DNA from: Collinsella aerofaciens | GTDB lineage: Bacteria; Actinomycetota; Coriobacteriia; Coriobacteriales; Coriobacteriaceae | Direction: 5' to 3' | DNA: 44,943 nt | NCBI RefSeq assembly: GCF_028206795.1 | Contig: NZ_JAQLFJ010000014.1 | Span: forward strand, 1 to 44,943 | Shown here: piece by piece, positions 1 through 12,129 of the stretch | Numbering within the stretch: position 1 is the first letter of the stretch | Layout of the letters: each line of letters opens with the position of its first letter | The notes under the pieces: generated by a model | Databases searched by the model: none | Told to the model about the DNA's origin: nothing | Seen by the model: the letters and a program-made list of their open reading frames with translations, nothing else | Made by a program: the position numbers and the translations under genes

Positions 1-83
1 ATGGGCTGGCGCCAGCATGGAGAGAATCTAGGTAGCTCAACGGAGAAAACCGTTGACAAAACTATAGGAACACCCCCTGCACC
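1..83. other. Intergenic stretch at window edge
   Basis: No gene is recognisable here. A short hairpin (CAACGG...CCGTTG, 38-55) overlaps a TTGACA hexamer at 53-58, but no convincing -10 element follows at the right distance, so it is not called a promoter. The gene that would lie to the left is outside the window. Confidence 0.4.
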
Positions 84-118
84 AAAAAGGGCGCCGACCA
101 TCGCGGTCGACGCCCTTT
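84..118 (-). terminator. Rho-independent terminator of typA
   Basis: Read on the minus strand, an arm AAAGGGCG plus GTCGACC folds with GGTCGGCGCCCTTT around a five-base loop and is followed by a run of T. It begins 28 bases after the typA stop codon. Confidence 0.85.
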
Positions 119-145
119 ATTGTTAGTCGCTATAAAGCCCAGTGC

Positions 146-1984
<1,839 letters not shown>

Positions 1985-2101
1985 GTAGTTCCCCTATCTT
2001 CTATCCATATACAACCGGCACGCGTATGCGACCCACCCAGCAATGCAACGCTCGGCGGGAATATTGAGCCTTTTACCGAAAACTCGTTTATTTTAGCGAT
2101 T

Positions 2102-2551
2102 TTAGATGAGAGGGGTTTCCTCACCTGCAGGTTCAGGGTCGCTCCACATAAAACCATCGCCGGCGCCCATGCCCTCATACAGCACATATGCCGAAAAACC
2201 GCTCTCGAGCGTGGTTTCGAAGAAGCTCACGAGCAGAGCGTCGTGATAGCCGCCGTCAATCTCGACGCAGCCGGTGTAGCCGATGGCATATCGGGCGATA
2301 CGGCCCAGGCCCTCGTCCTTAAGACCCATCTTGTGCTCGGAGATAAAGTTGGTGGCCGCCTCCAGGCACGCCTCTTCGCCGTCCTCGTCGAGCGCGGCCA
2401 GATATCGGTTGGAAGCAACGTCCTCGATCGCCACAACTACGCCCGGATTCTCGCCGGCGGCAAGGTCGTCCAAGAACGCACCAATCAGGTCACACACCAT
2501 GGCGTCGAGCTCGGCGGAGACGTTACCGGCGTCCTGCATATCCTGTGCCAT
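2102..2551 (-). CDS. Conserved hypothetical acidic protein, 149 aa
   Basis: I do not recognise the family. The protein is soluble-looking, strongly acidic (ends GEETPLI) and has no signal peptide or membrane segment. The ATG at 2551 follows a GGAAGG ribosome-binding site (about 2561-2566). It lies 30 bases downstream of the small membrane protein gene and 117 bases upstream of typA, in the same orientation, so it is probably co-transcribed with the BFN gene. Codon use is the same GC-rich type as its neighbours, and the reading frame is the best of those overlapping here. Function unknown; Coriobacteriia-restricted distribution is my guess. Confidence 0.75.
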   Translation of the reverse strand: MAQDMQDAGNVSAELDAMVCDLIGAFLDDLAAGENPGVVVAIEDVASNRYLAALDEDGEEACLEAATNFISEHKMGLKDEGLGRIARYAIGYTGCVEIDGGYHDALLVSFFETTLESGFSAYVLYEGMGAGDGFMWSDPEPAGEETPLI

Positions 2552-2581
2552 CTTTAGACCTTCCCATCGAGTCTGGTGTCA

Positions 2582-2971
2582 TTACAGTTCTTGTGCCTCG
2601 GCGGCAATCTTGGCGGCAGCGTCGCGGGCGCGCATCATGTCCGCCGCGCGCTTGTCGAGCACCTTGATCTGGTTTGTCAGCATTACCGCATCGACCACGC
2701 CCCAGATCACCAAGCCCGTAGAGATCGAAAACCCAAGCGCACCAACTGTACCACGAAGGCGCGAGCAGATTGCCGCGACAAGGGCGGAGACGACAACCAT
2801 CTTGATAAACGAGCCGCGGCGCTCGCGAAGCGTGCGGGCCTGCGTCACATAGGCAATGCGAGCCGCCTCAGAAGCCTCCGAGCGCATCTGGGCCTCGCGG
2901 GCGATCGCAGCCGCCTCGGCAGAAACTCCGGCGCTCATGAGAGCGCACTCCGTCGCGTGTTTGTCGAGCAT
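2582..2971 (-). CDS. Small membrane protein, hypothetical, 129 aa
   Basis: A basic, Ala/Glu/Arg-rich helical N-terminal half (residues 1-55) is followed by two hydrophobic segments, roughly 56-75 (MVVVSALVAAIC) and 76-100 (TVGALGFSISTGLVIWGVVDAVML). The C-terminus is again a charged Ala-rich helix ending in AAEAQEL. The likely topology is a membrane hairpin with both charged ends in the cytoplasm. The ATG at 2969-2971 directly abuts the stop codon of the upstream BFN gene (TAA at 2972-2974), implying translational coupling. No family recognised. Confidence 0.75.
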   Translation of the reverse strand: MLDKHATECALMSAGVSAEAAAIAREAQMRSEASEAARIAYVTQARTLRERRGSFIKMVVVSALVAAICSRLRGTVGALGFSISTGLVIWGVVDAVMLTNQIKVLDKRAADMMRARDAAAKIAAEAQEL

Positions 2972-3472
2972 TTAGAAGTCATCGGGGGAGAGCGTATGGA
3001 CGAACTCGTCGAACTTCTCGAACTCCTGCTCGTCGTCGACTTCCTCGGCATGGGCAGAAACGGTGCCCAGGCGATTCATGATGTCGTCCTCCACAAACAT
3101 GGGGGCATTGCTGCGCACGGCAAGGGCAATGGCATCACTGGGGCGGGCGTCGATCTTGCGCTCGTCACCATCGGCCAGTACGACGATCGTCGCGTAGAAC
3201 ACCGGCGGCTCGGCGCGAACGATCTCGATGCGCTCGAGCTTGGCGCCCAGGGCGCCAACAGTATCGAGCAACAGGTCATGGGTAATCGGGCGCTCGGCGC
3301 GGCCGCTATCGATGCCGCGGCTAATGGCAGCAGCCTCAAACGAACCAGTCTGAATGGAAAGGGAACGCAGTGGCGCGGGCGAGTCCGATTTGCTGCAGCG
3401 CTCGCGAAGCACGATAAGCGATGGCACGGGACCGGCGGCCATGACGATGGTCTCTATGTCGACACGAACCAT
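2972..3472 (-). CDS. Bifunctional nuclease family (BFN, DUF151) protein
   Basis: A 166-residue protein matching the BFN/DUF151 family: an N-terminal MVRVDIETI strand, a central block (LERIEIVRAEPPVFYATIVV) and the family's signature DARPSDAIALAVR, followed by AP-hydrophobic-FVED. Plant and archaeal relatives have RNase/DNase activity; the role in bacteria is poorly defined. The start at 3472 is preferred over an upstream in-frame start because an excellent GGAGG lies just before this ATG and the family N-terminus begins here. The C-terminal tail (about 140-166) is acidic and not part of the domain. It is first in the run leading to typA. Confidence 0.88.
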   Translation of the reverse strand: MVRVDIETIVMAAGPVPSLIVLRERCSKSDSPAPLRSLSIQTGSFEAAAISRGIDSGRAERPITHDLLLDTVGALGAKLERIEIVRAEPPVFYATIVVLADGDERKIDARPSDAIALAVRSNAPMFVEDDIMNRLGTVSAHAEEVDDEQEFEKFDEFVHTLSPDDF

Positions 3473-3587
3473 GGAACACCTCCGGTACGTAGCGGTTAAC
3501 ACGCGGCGGCACCGCCGCATTGAATAGCTATACTACCCAATCTTTCGCACGGCACACAAAACCAAAATGAGATTTATCGCAGACAAG

Positions 3588-3617
3588 AAAAAAGCCCCGA
3601 GGCAACGCCCCAGGGCT
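3588..3617 (-). terminator. Terminator of the tRNA-Ile/tRNA-Ala transcript
   Basis: On the minus strand AGCCCTG pairs with CGGGGCT, with an inner GGC-GTT-GCC, and a run of six T follows. It lies 15 bases after the encoded CCA of tRNA-Ile. Confidence 0.85.
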
Positions 3618-3631
3618 CTTCACAGTTTTGA

Positions 3632-3708
3632 TGGTGGACCTGACAAGATTCGAACTTGTGACCTCCCGGTTATCAGCCGGACGCTCTAACCAACTGAGCT
3701 ACAGGTCC
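3632..3708 (-). tRNA. tRNA-Ile(GAT), copy 1
   Basis: A 77-base cloverleaf on the minus strand: acceptor GGACCTG/CAGGTCC, D-arm with AGCTCAGTTGGTTAGAGC, anticodon loop CTGATAA (anticodon GAT), T-arm ACAAGTTCGAATCTTGT, discriminator A and encoded CCA. It is identical to the copy at 3856-3932. Confidence 0.97.
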
Positions 3709-3712
3709 ATCA

Positions 3713-3788
3713 TGGTGGAGGTTAGGGGGATCGAACCCCTGACCTCAGGCTTGCAAAGCCCGCGCTCTCCCAGCTGAGCTAAACCCCC
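3713..3788 (-). tRNA. tRNA-Ala(TGC)
   Basis: A 76-base cloverleaf on the minus strand: acceptor GGGGGTT/AACCTCC (one G-U pair), D-arm TAGCTCAGCTGGGAGAGC, anticodon loop TTTGCAA (anticodon TGC), T-loop TTCGATC and encoded CCA. It lies 4 bases upstream of tRNA-Ile copy 1 and should share its transcript. Confidence 0.97.
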
Positions 3789-3800
3789 ACGGAGACAGTA

Positions 3801-3843
3801 ATAAACACCCCAGCGGCGACTCGGCTCTCGCTGGGGTGTTTAT
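3801..3843 (-). terminator. Hairpin terminator between tRNA-Ile copy 2 and tRNA-Ala
   Basis: ATAAACACCCCAGCG pairs with CGCTGGGGTGTTTAT, a perfect 15-bp stem. The AT-rich base gives a T-rich exit on either strand. It separates the upstream tRNA-Ile from the Ala-Ile pair, so termination may be partial or the pair may have its own start. Confidence 0.75.
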
Positions 3844-3855
3844 TGCGAAAGAAAG

Positions 3856-3932
3856 TGGTGGACCTGACAAGATTCGAACTTGTGACCTCCCGGTTATCAG
3901 CCGGACGCTCTAACCAACTGAGCTACAGGTCC
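3856..3932 (-). tRNA. tRNA-Ile(GAT), copy 2
   Basis: Identical in all 77 bases to copy 1 at 3632-3708, including the encoded CCA. It is the promoter-proximal tRNA of the cluster. Confidence 0.97.
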
Positions 3933-3946
3933 ATCGCGCAAGGGAT

Positions 3947-3976
3947 ATATTAGACGAGTCGTTACGCGCACGTCAA
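3947..3976 (-). promoter_or_regulatory. Probable sigma-70-type promoter of the tRNA cluster
   Basis: On the minus strand TTGACG (3971-3976) and TAATAT (3947-3952) are separated by 18 bases. The -10 lies 14 bases before the tRNA-Ile 5' end, a spacing typical of tRNA promoters. Confidence 0.65.
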
Positions 3977-3980
3977 CAAC

Positions 3981-4165
3981 TTTTTTGAAAATCTTTGGGA
4001 GGGGTTCGCCCCGGCCGCATGGCGGCACATGAAGTCGCCTGCTCGGACAGTCCTGGCTCGCACGGAGAGCACATTAAGTGCTCTCTGGCTCGTGCGGAAC
4101 TCGCGATCGACTTCACATGCCGCCGGGCGGCCGGCGCGAACGCGAGTCCCAAGGTTTTCAAAAAA
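3981..4165. repeat. Long imperfect inverted repeat (~185 bp)
   Basis: The left arm 3981-4037 and the right arm 4108-4165 are near-complete reverse complements: both carry TTTTTTGAAAA, CTTTGGG or CTTGGG, CCGGCCGC, GGCGGCA and TGAAGTCG when read inward. Inside is a second palindrome, CGCACG-GAGAGCAC-ATTAA-GTGCTCTC-CGTGCG (4059-4096) with one bulge. It holds no credible gene. It occupies the whole gyrA-tRNA gap apart from the gyrA terminator. It may be a palindromic intergenic element, a non-autonomous mobile element or a structured RNA. Confidence 0.8.
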
Positions 4166-4192
4166 GCGGTCGACGCGCAGTGCGCCGACCGC
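4160..4192 (-). terminator. gyrA terminator
   Basis: On the minus strand GCGGTCGGCGC folds with GCGCGTCGACCGC, followed by six T. It lies about 40 bases after the gyrA stop codon. Its T-run forms one end of the long inverted repeat. Confidence 0.85.
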
Positions 4193-4232
4193 CGATATAT
4201 GGGGTCTGATAATTTTTACCAGCTAGGGCCTC

Positions 4233-6974
4233 TTACTCGTCTAGGAGATCTTCTGGCATGTCGTTGCCGTCGCCTAGATCGACAGGGGTTTCTTCGGGGG
4301 CAGAGCCGTTTTCCGTGGTTTCACCTTCGGGCTTCTCTTTGGCGGCTGTCATGCGGGCCACGGCGCATATGCGGTCGTTGTCGTCGACGGTCATCATCTT
4401 GACGCCCTGGGTGGCGCGGCCAGTCTGGCTGATCTCATCGGTCTTGACGCGAATGACCGTCGCGCCCTCCGTCACGATGAACAGCTCGTGCTGCGGGCCC
4501 ACCGTCTTCATGGCCGCGAGGTTACCCTTACGCTCGGTCATTTGGATGGTGTAGACGCCCTGGCCGCCGCGATTCTGCTCCGGGTAGTCCGCAACCGGCG
4601 TGCGCTTGCCGTAGCCGCGCTCGGTGATGACGAACAGATCGCCGTTGCCGTTAGTGACTTCCATGCCCAGAACGCTCACGCCGTCCTTCATGCCGATACC
4701 GCGAACGCCGCTGGTGTCGCGGCCGGTAGCGCGCACCTGCTCCTCGGAGAACATGATCGCCTTGCCCGCGGTGGTGGCTAGGATAATCTTGTCGCCCTCG
4801 CGCACGCGGCGCACGTTCAGCAGCGCGTCGTCGTCACGCAGGTTGATAGCGATCAGGCCGTCGCGACGGCTGCGGTCGTATGCACTCATCACGGTCTTCT
4901 TGACCATGCCGCTCTTGGTGGCAAACATCAGGTACTCGTCGGCCGGGAACTCGCGGCAGCTGATGACGCTCGCGATCTTCTCGCCCTCCTCGAAGGGCAG
5001 CAGGTTGACGATCGCGGTACCGCGCGCCTGGCGCGTACCCACCGGCAGCTCGTGCACCTTCAGGCGATAGACCTTGCCCTTGCTCGAGAAGAACAGCACG
5101 TACTCGTGCGTGGACGCGATGAACATCTCATCAATAACGTCGTCCTCTTTGAGGTTGACGCCCGACACGCCCTTGCCGCCGCGCTTCTGGGCACGGTAGG
5201 CGGCCACCGGAATGCGCTTGACATAGCCGGTGTGGGTGATAGTCACGACCATATCCTCGTCGGCGATGAGGTCCTCGACATCCAGGTCCTTCTCAACCTG
5301 GCTGATCTCGGTGCGGCGCTTGTCGCCGAACTTCTTGGAGATCTCGCGCATCTCTTCCTTGATGACGCCCAGGATCTTCTCCTCATGCGCCAGCAGGTCC
5401 TCGTAGTAGGCGATGGCGCGGCGCAGGCCGTCCAGCTCTTCCTGAATCTTGTCGCGCTCCAGGCCGGTCAGGCGACGCAGCTTCATCTCGAGGATGGCCG
5501 TGGTCTGCTCGGGCGTAAAGCCAAAGCGCTCGATCAAGCGGCTGCTGGCCTCGGAGTCGGTCTGCGAGGAGCGGATGATGCTAATGACCTCGTCGATATG
5601 GTCGAGAGCCATCAAGTAGCCCTCAAGGATATGCGCGCGGGCCTGGGCCTTCTTAAGGTCGAAGCGGGTACGGCGGGTGACCACGTCGACCTGGTGGTCA
5701 ATGTAGTGCTGCAGCATCTCGCGCAGGCTCAGGCATTTGGGAACGCCGTTGACGAGTGCCAGGTTGTTGGCGCCAAAGGTCGTCTGCAGCGAGGTGTACT
5801 TATACAGATTGTTGAGCACGACCTGCGGAATGACGCCCTTCTTGAGCTCGATGACCAGGCGGATACCCTTCTGGTTGGACTCATCGCGCATATCCGAGAT
5901 GCCCTCGATGCGCTTGTCGTTGACGAGCTGGGCGATCTTCTCCTGCAGGGTGCCCTTGTTGACCATGTAGGGAATCTCGGTAAAGACCAGGCGGCTGCGG
6001 CCGGTCTTGGTGGACTCCACATGCGCCTTGGCACGCACGGTAATGGAGCCGCGGCCGGTCTCGTAGCTCTGCTTAATGCCGGCGCTGCCCATGATGATGG
6101 CGCCGGTGGGGAAGTCCGGACCGGGCATGATCTGCATGAGCTCGTCGACGGTGGCGTCGGGGTTGTCGATCAGGTAGCAGGTAGCCTCAATCGCCTCGGT
6201 GAGGTTATGCGGGGCGATGTTGGTGGCCATGCCGACGGCGATGCCCTGGCTGCCGTTGACCAGCAGGTTGGGGAAGCGCGCAGGCAGCGCCACGGGCTCG
6301 GCGAGCGATTCGTCGTAGTTGGGCTGCCAGTCGACGGTATCCTTCTGCAAGTCACGCAGCAGTTCCATGGCGGGCTTGGCCAGGCGACTCTCGGTGTAAC
6401 GCATGGCTGCCGCGCCGTCGCCGTCGATGTTGCCGAAGTTGCCATGACCATCGATGAGCGGCGTGCGCATGGAGAACCACTGTGCCAGGCGGACCATGGC
6501 CTCGTAGACCGCAGAGTCACCATGCGGGTGGTACTTACCGATAACTTCGCCGACCGTCCAGGCCGACTTCTTGTGCGGGCGGTTAGGGTAGATGCCGCTC
6601 TCGTTCATCGCGTACAGAATGCGGCGGTGCACCGGCTTTAAGCCGTCGCGCACGTCCGGCAGGGCGCGCGCCGTGATAACCGACATCGAATACTCGATAA
6701 ACGACTGCTTCATCTCGCGACCGAACTCCGAAATCTGGAGCTGGCCGCCATTGATATCCTCGCCGGCCGAGGCGCCGCGATCGACTTCGCCAAAGCTCTC
6801 CTCGAGCTCGCCGTCGTCGTCCTCTTCCTCATCATCATCGGCATCGGGGTTATAGGCGTCCGGGTCGCCGTCCTCGCCCTGCTCAGCACGGGCGAGGAGG
6901 CGCTTCAGATCGTCGGGCATGCCGGCATCGCCGGCCTCGTCCATACCCCCGTTATTATTGATATCGTCTGCCAC
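4233..6974 (-). CDS. gyrA: DNA gyrase subunit A
   Basis: A 913-residue GyrA. The breakage-reunion domain starts near residue 85. The catalytic tyrosine is Tyr193 in AAAMRYTES. The quinolone-resistance region reads [12 protein letters not shown], with Ser154 and Glu158 at the positions of E. coli Ser83 and Asp87, so no classical resistance substitution is seen. The GyrA box QKRGGKG in the C-terminal pinwheel domain marks a true gyrase rather than topoisomerase IV. Residues 1-80 are an acidic extension (runs such as [11 protein letters not shown]) not usual in GyrA, and the C-terminus is also acidic. The GTG start at 6974 follows GAGGAGG. It lies 11 bases after gyrB, so the two subunits are co-transcribed. 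Confidence 0.97.
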   Translation of the reverse strand: MADDINNNGGMDEAGDAGMPDDLKRLLARAEQGEDGDPDAYNPDADDDEEEDDDGELEESFGEVDRGASAGEDINGGQLQISEFGREMKQSFIEYSMSVITARALPDVRDGLKPVHRRILYAMNESGIYPNRPHKKSAWTVGEVIGKYHPHGDSAVYEAMVRLAQWFSMRTPLIDGHGNFGNIDGDGAAAMRYTESRLAKPAMELLRDLQKDTVDWQPNYDESLAEPVALPARFPNLLVNGSQGIAVGMATNIAPHNLTEAIEATCYLIDNPDATVDELMQIMPGPDFPTGAIIMGSAGIKQSYETGRGSITVRAKAHVESTKTGRSRLVFTEIPYMVNKGTLQEKIAQLVNDKRIEGISDMRDESNQKGIRLVIELKKGVIPQVVLNNLYKYTSLQTTFGANNLALVNGVPKCLSLREMLQHYIDHQVDVVTRRTRFDLKKAQARAHILEGYLMALDHIDEVISIIRSSQTDSEASSRLIERFGFTPEQTTAILEMKLRRLTGLERDKIQEELDGLRRAIAYYEDLLAHEEKILGVIKEEMREISKKFGDKRRTEISQVEKDLDVEDLIADEDMVVTITHTGYVKRIPVAAYRAQKRGGKGVSGVNLKEDDVIDEMFIASTHEYVLFFSSKGKVYRLKVHELPVGTRQARGTAIVNLLPFEEGEKIASVISCREFPADEYLMFATKSGMVKKTVMSAYDRSRRDGLIAINLRDDDALLNVRRVREGDKIILATTAGKAIMFSEEQVRATGRDTSGVRGIGMKDGVSVLGMEVTNGNGDLFVITERGYGKRTPVADYPEQNRGGQGVYTIQMTERKGNLAAMKTVGPQHELFIVTEGATVIRVKTDEISQTGRATQGVKMMTVDDNDRICAVARMTAAKEKPEGETTENGSAPEETPVDLGDGNDMPEDLLDE

Positions 6975-6985
6975 GTTACCTCCTC

Positions 6986-9058
<2,073 letters not shown>

Positions 9059-9065
9059 TTATCGT

Positions 9066-9094
9066 AAAAAAATACCCTCGGGAACGAGGGTATT
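9066..9094 (-). terminator. Terminator after the DUF721 gene
   Basis: AATACCCTCG and CGAGGGTATT form a perfect 10-bp stem with a four-base loop. On the minus strand seven T follow. It ends the dnaN-recF-dciA transcript ahead of gyrB. Confidence 0.9.
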
Positions 9095-9121
9095 TGGCTC
9101 TACAAGGCCACCAGATGCGAT

Positions 9122-9685
9122 TTAAGGCTCTTTTTTGCTTTGCACGCCCTTGGCCCACTCGGCACTGGCTCTCATGGCATTCTCGAGGGCCTCGCGCAGT
9201 TTTTGGTCTTCGATGGGCGCCACTTGGCGCTCAATCTCGGTGCGCTCGGCCTCACTTAGGTCGGTGTGCGGGGCCGACGGGCGCTCGGTCGTCGCCGGGC
9301 GCAGGCGCTCCTTGGCGGCGGGCGGCGTGTGACCGGGCGCGGTGGTTTTGAACACCAGGCCGTCCACATGCGCACCGGCGCGCTCCATGCGCGCACGGAT
9401 GATCTCGCGCAACAGCGTCATTTCCTGCGTCCACGAGGGCGAATCGAGATATACCAGCAGCTCATTGGACTCGGGCAGGTAGCGCAGACCCGTCACATGC
9501 CGCCCCTCGCGCGTGCCCGAGCACACCGCGTTCCACGCGCGATAGACCGCGCGCGACTCCTCGGCAGCCTCCATCTGCGCGCGGCGCTCAGGTGTCGCGG
9601 CCGCCAGGATGCGCTGGCGCTCTGCGTTCAAAAATCCACTGAAGGCAACCGTTTCGCTCTCGCGCTCGTAATTAGCACGTCTCAC
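9122..9685 (-). CDS. DUF721 (DciA-like) protein
   Basis: A 187-residue protein with a DUF721 core at about residues 45-105: a leading helix (AVYRAWNAVCSG), then GLRYLPESNELLVYLDSPSWTQEM and a LREIIRARM helix. The core matches the domain of DciA, the ancestral loader/operator of the replicative helicase DnaB, and of the DUF721 proteins of actinobacterial recF-gyrB intervals. The C-terminal 75 residues are charged and probably flexible. The GTG start at 9685 overlaps the recF stop by 14 bases, so translation is coupled. The family assignment rests on position and core pattern; helicase loading is inferred, not shown. Confidence 0.85.
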   Translation of the reverse strand: MRRANYERESETVAFSGFLNAERQRILAAATPERRAQMEAAEESRAVYRAWNAVCSGTREGRHVTGLRYLPESNELLVYLDSPSWTQEMTLLREIIRARMERAGAHVDGLVFKTTAPGHTPPAAKERLRPATTERPSAPHTDLSEAERTEIERQVAPIEDQKLREALENAMRASAEWAKGVQSKKEP

Positions 9686-10778
9686 CCATGCTCACCACCT
9701 TGGCTCGATCAAGCAGGTCATCGGTAAAGTACCCCAGGTTGGTCGTGGTTATGACCGCCTGGATATCATCGCCGATCAGCCGCAGAAAAGCGCCGCGACG
9801 CTCGCCGTCGAGCTCGCTCATCACGTCGTCTAAAAGCAGCAGTGGGGCGGTGCCCAGGACATCGCGAGCCACGGCCACCTCCGCCACCTTCCAGGCCAGC
9901 ACCAACGTTCGCTGCTGACCTTGGCTGGCAAACGAACGAGCGGAACGACCCGCCACGGTAAACTCAATCTCATCGCGATGCGGTCCCACCAACGTCACGC
10001 CGCGGCGAATTTCCTCGTCGGCGTGCTCGTCAAGCGCGGCCAGCATGCGCTCGTACGCCCAGCCCTTCAGCTCTTCGCGATCCTCGACCTGGGGCAAATC
10101 CCCCAGCGTAGACGCATAGGCCACGTTGGCAGCCTCGCCGGACGCCACTTGCCCGTAGGCAGTGCGCACATGGCCCGCCAGCCGGTCGAGCAGGGCCAAC
10201 CGGTGCACGAGCAGGGCCGAGCCCGCGCGGGCAATCGAATCGTTCCACGCGCCGAGCATCTCGCGGCAGCACCAGGTCTCCTTGAGCAAGGCGTTACGCT
10301 GAGTCACGCAGCGCCCATAGGTGCTCGCAAGATCGGCATAGCGTGCGCTCAGTTGCATGCCAAACTCATCGAGGGCGGCGCGGCGCACACTGGCGCCTCG
10401 CTTAACCATGTCCAGATGGTCGGGGCAAAACAGCACGCTCGGCAGAACCCCGCGCACACCGGCGGCGGAGCATCTCTTGCCGTTGCGGCTAAACGAGCGT
10501 TTACCGTCCTCCGCGCTCAATCCCATATCAAGCACGCGGCCGTCGCCCTCGAGCCTCAGCTCGGCCTTGCACGAGCCCACGCCGTCATGGACGAGCTCGG
10601 CTGCGGTCGGATGCCTAAACGAGGCGCCGCTCGTCAGCAGCTGCAGCGCCTCTATGAGATTGGTCTTTCCCGCCGCGTTGGGTCCCGCAAGTATCGTCAC
10701 GCCCTCGTCCAGGGCAAGGCGATAACTATCGAAGCTGCGGTAGTGCGCGACGGAAAGATCGCGGGCGAACATGGTCAT
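9672..10778 (-). CDS. recF: DNA replication and repair protein RecF
   Basis: A 368-residue SMC-like ATPase of the RecF family. The Walker A motif is AGPNAAGKTN (about residues 32-41); the ABC-type signature lies in ARSFASQGQQRTLVLAWK and the Walker B in LLLLDDVMSELD. RecF loads RecA at single-strand gaps with RecO and RecR. It lies 9 bases after dnaN. Two in-frame ATG codons are two codons apart (10778 and 10772); neither has a strong Shine-Dalgarno sequence, so initiation probably depends on coupling to dnaN. It overlaps the DUF721 gene at its 3' end. Confidence 0.96.
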   Translation of the reverse strand: MTMFARDLSVAHYRSFDSYRLALDEGVTILAGPNAAGKTNLIEALQLLTSGASFRHPTAAELVHDGVGSCKAELRLEGDGRVLDMGLSAEDGKRSFSRNGKRCSAAGVRGVLPSVLFCPDHLDMVKRGASVRRAALDEFGMQLSARYADLASTYGRCVTQRNALLKETWCCREMLGAWNDSIARAGSALLVHRLALLDRLAGHVRTAYGQVASGEAANVAYASTLGDLPQVEDREELKGWAYERMLAALDEHADEEIRRGVTLVGPHRDEIEFTVAGRSARSFASQGQQRTLVLAWKVAEVAVARDVLGTAPLLLLDDVMSELDGERRGAFLRLIGDDIQAVITTTNLGYFTDDLLDRAKVVSMGETC

Positions 10779-10787
10779 GGCGCAGCG

Positions 10788-11891
10788 CTAGATGCGGACC
10801 GGCATGACCAGGTACAGGTAGTTGATCTTGTCGTAGGACTTGAAGATGCCCGCCTGCGAGTAGCTCTTGAGCTCCAGCGTGATCTCCTTCTCCTTGGACA
10901 GGGCATTGAGGCACCCGAAGATGTAGTGGTAGTTGAAGGCGATGGTGCCCGACTCGCCCTCGGCCTCGACATCGATTGTCTCCTGCGCAAGGTCCTGGTC
11001 ATTGGAAATGGAGGACAGACCCATCTGCCCGTTCTCGACATCGATCTCGAACTTGACGGCGGGGTTGGCGCTCGCGATAACGGCCACGCGCTTGAGGGCG
11101 GCGTTAAAGGCGGCGACGTCGATCTTGACGCTCGTCACGCACGAATCGGGGATGAGCTGCTTGTAGTTGGGGTACACGCCCTCGATGCGGCGCGACACGT
11201 AGGTGGTGTTGCCGGCCTCAAAGACGACCTGGGTGTCGGTAGCCCCGATCATGATGGTCGCCTGGCTGGCCATGATGTTCAGCGCGTCGTTAAAGGCGTC
11301 GGCCGGAACGTTAAGCTCAAAGGAGCCCTCGAGGGTCGAGGTCTCGACCTGCGTATCGCACACGGCCAAGCGGAAGGAATCGGTCGCCACCAGGCGCACG
11401 GTGTTGTTCTCGACCTTCATGTGCACGCCGCCCAGGATGGGGCGGGCCTTGTCGGTCGAGGTGACGCGCCACACGCGGCCGACCATTTCGGACAAGATAT
11501 CGGTCGGCAGCTCCACGGCACTCTCGATGGCATAGGCCGGAAACTCGGGGAAGTCATTGGCATCGAGCGTGTTCAGGCGGAATGAGCTCTTCTCGCAACT
11601 AATCAACACCTGGCGCTCGGACAGCTCAAAGGTGACCGGGGCATCGGGGAGGGTCTTGGTGATATTGGAGAGCATCTTACAGGGGATGACCATCTCGCCC
11701 TCTTCTTCGACATGCGCCGCAATGCGATGACGGATCGAGATGGTGTAGTTAGAGGTCTGGAATTCCAAGATGCCGTCTTGCGCCTTGACGAGCACGCCCG
11801 ACAGGATGGGAAGGGTGGATGCCGAAGCGACACCCTTCATAACGACGCCGATGGCTTGTGTAAGCGAGCTCTGGCTGACGGTGAACTTCAT
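10788..11891 (-). CDS. dnaN: DNA polymerase III beta subunit (sliding clamp)
   Basis: A 367-residue beta clamp with the three-domain fold and typical length. MKFTVSQSSLTQAIGVVMKGV at the N-terminus and a C-terminus ending LYLVMPVRI are standard for bacterial clamps. It tethers PolIII to DNA and is the hub for clamp-binding proteins. The ATG at 11891 follows GAAAGG. The 238-base upstream gap to dnaA contains DnaA boxes and an AT-rich tract, so dnaN transcription may respond to DnaA. Confidence 0.97.
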   Translation of the reverse strand: MKFTVSQSSLTQAIGVVMKGVASASTLPILSGVLVKAQDGILEFQTSNYTISIRHRIAAHVEEEGEMVIPCKMLSNITKTLPDAPVTFELSERQVLISCEKSSFRLNTLDANDFPEFPAYAIESAVELPTDILSEMVGRVWRVTSTDKARPILGGVHMKVENNTVRLVATDSFRLAVCDTQVETSTLEGSFELNVPADAFNDALNIMASQATIMIGATDTQVVFEAGNTTYVSRRIEGVYPNYKQLIPDSCVTSVKIDVAAFNAALKRVAVIASANPAVKFEIDVENGQMGLSSISNDQDLAQETIDVEAEGESGTIAFNYHYIFGCLNALSKEKEITLELKSYSQAGIFKSYDKINYLYLVMPVRI

Positions 11892-12129
11892 CTTTTAATA
11901 CCTTTCTATAGATATAAATATCTTAATAATAGTAATAGCACTGACGAAACTGTTGATTACTCCCAAAGACGCAGGTCAGACCCAGAAAGAGAATCGACAG
12001 CAACCTGTGTGCAACAGGGGTGGTTTTCCACGTTCAAAACCTGCGCAAAACTTTTCATCACCGCGGTCTGGGTTTTAGACACCTTATGCCCGTGGTTTCG
12101 ACAAGTTTTCAACAGGTGTCTCTATTTCC
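11892..12129. other. oriC part 1: dnaN-dnaA intergenic region with DnaA boxes and AT-rich tract
   Basis: A 238-base non-coding stretch. Boxes related to TTWTCAACA or TTWTCCACA are seen at 12106-12114 (TTTTCAACA), 12024-12032 (TTTTCCACG), 12052-12060 (TTTTCATCA) and 11951-11959 (TAATCAACA on the minus strand). Positions 11895-11945 are nearly pure A/T and are a candidate unwinding element. In Bacillus the unwinding region also lies between dnaA and dnaN. Assignment as origin is inferred from gene order and boxes. Confidence 0.75.

Noticed and set aside
53..69. Plus-strand promoter at TTGACA near the left edge
   Set aside because: The only TATA-like hexamer is too close (about 5 bases), and no plus-strand gene follows.
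6560..6600. Quinolone-resistance substitution in GyrA
   Set aside because: The key positions are Ser154 and Glu158; Ser is wild type and Glu at the second site is common in Gram-positives, so no resistance is inferred.
5052..6641. 529-codon plus-strand frame over gyrA
   Set aside because: Antisense shadow of gyrA with the same skewed composition and no family motif.
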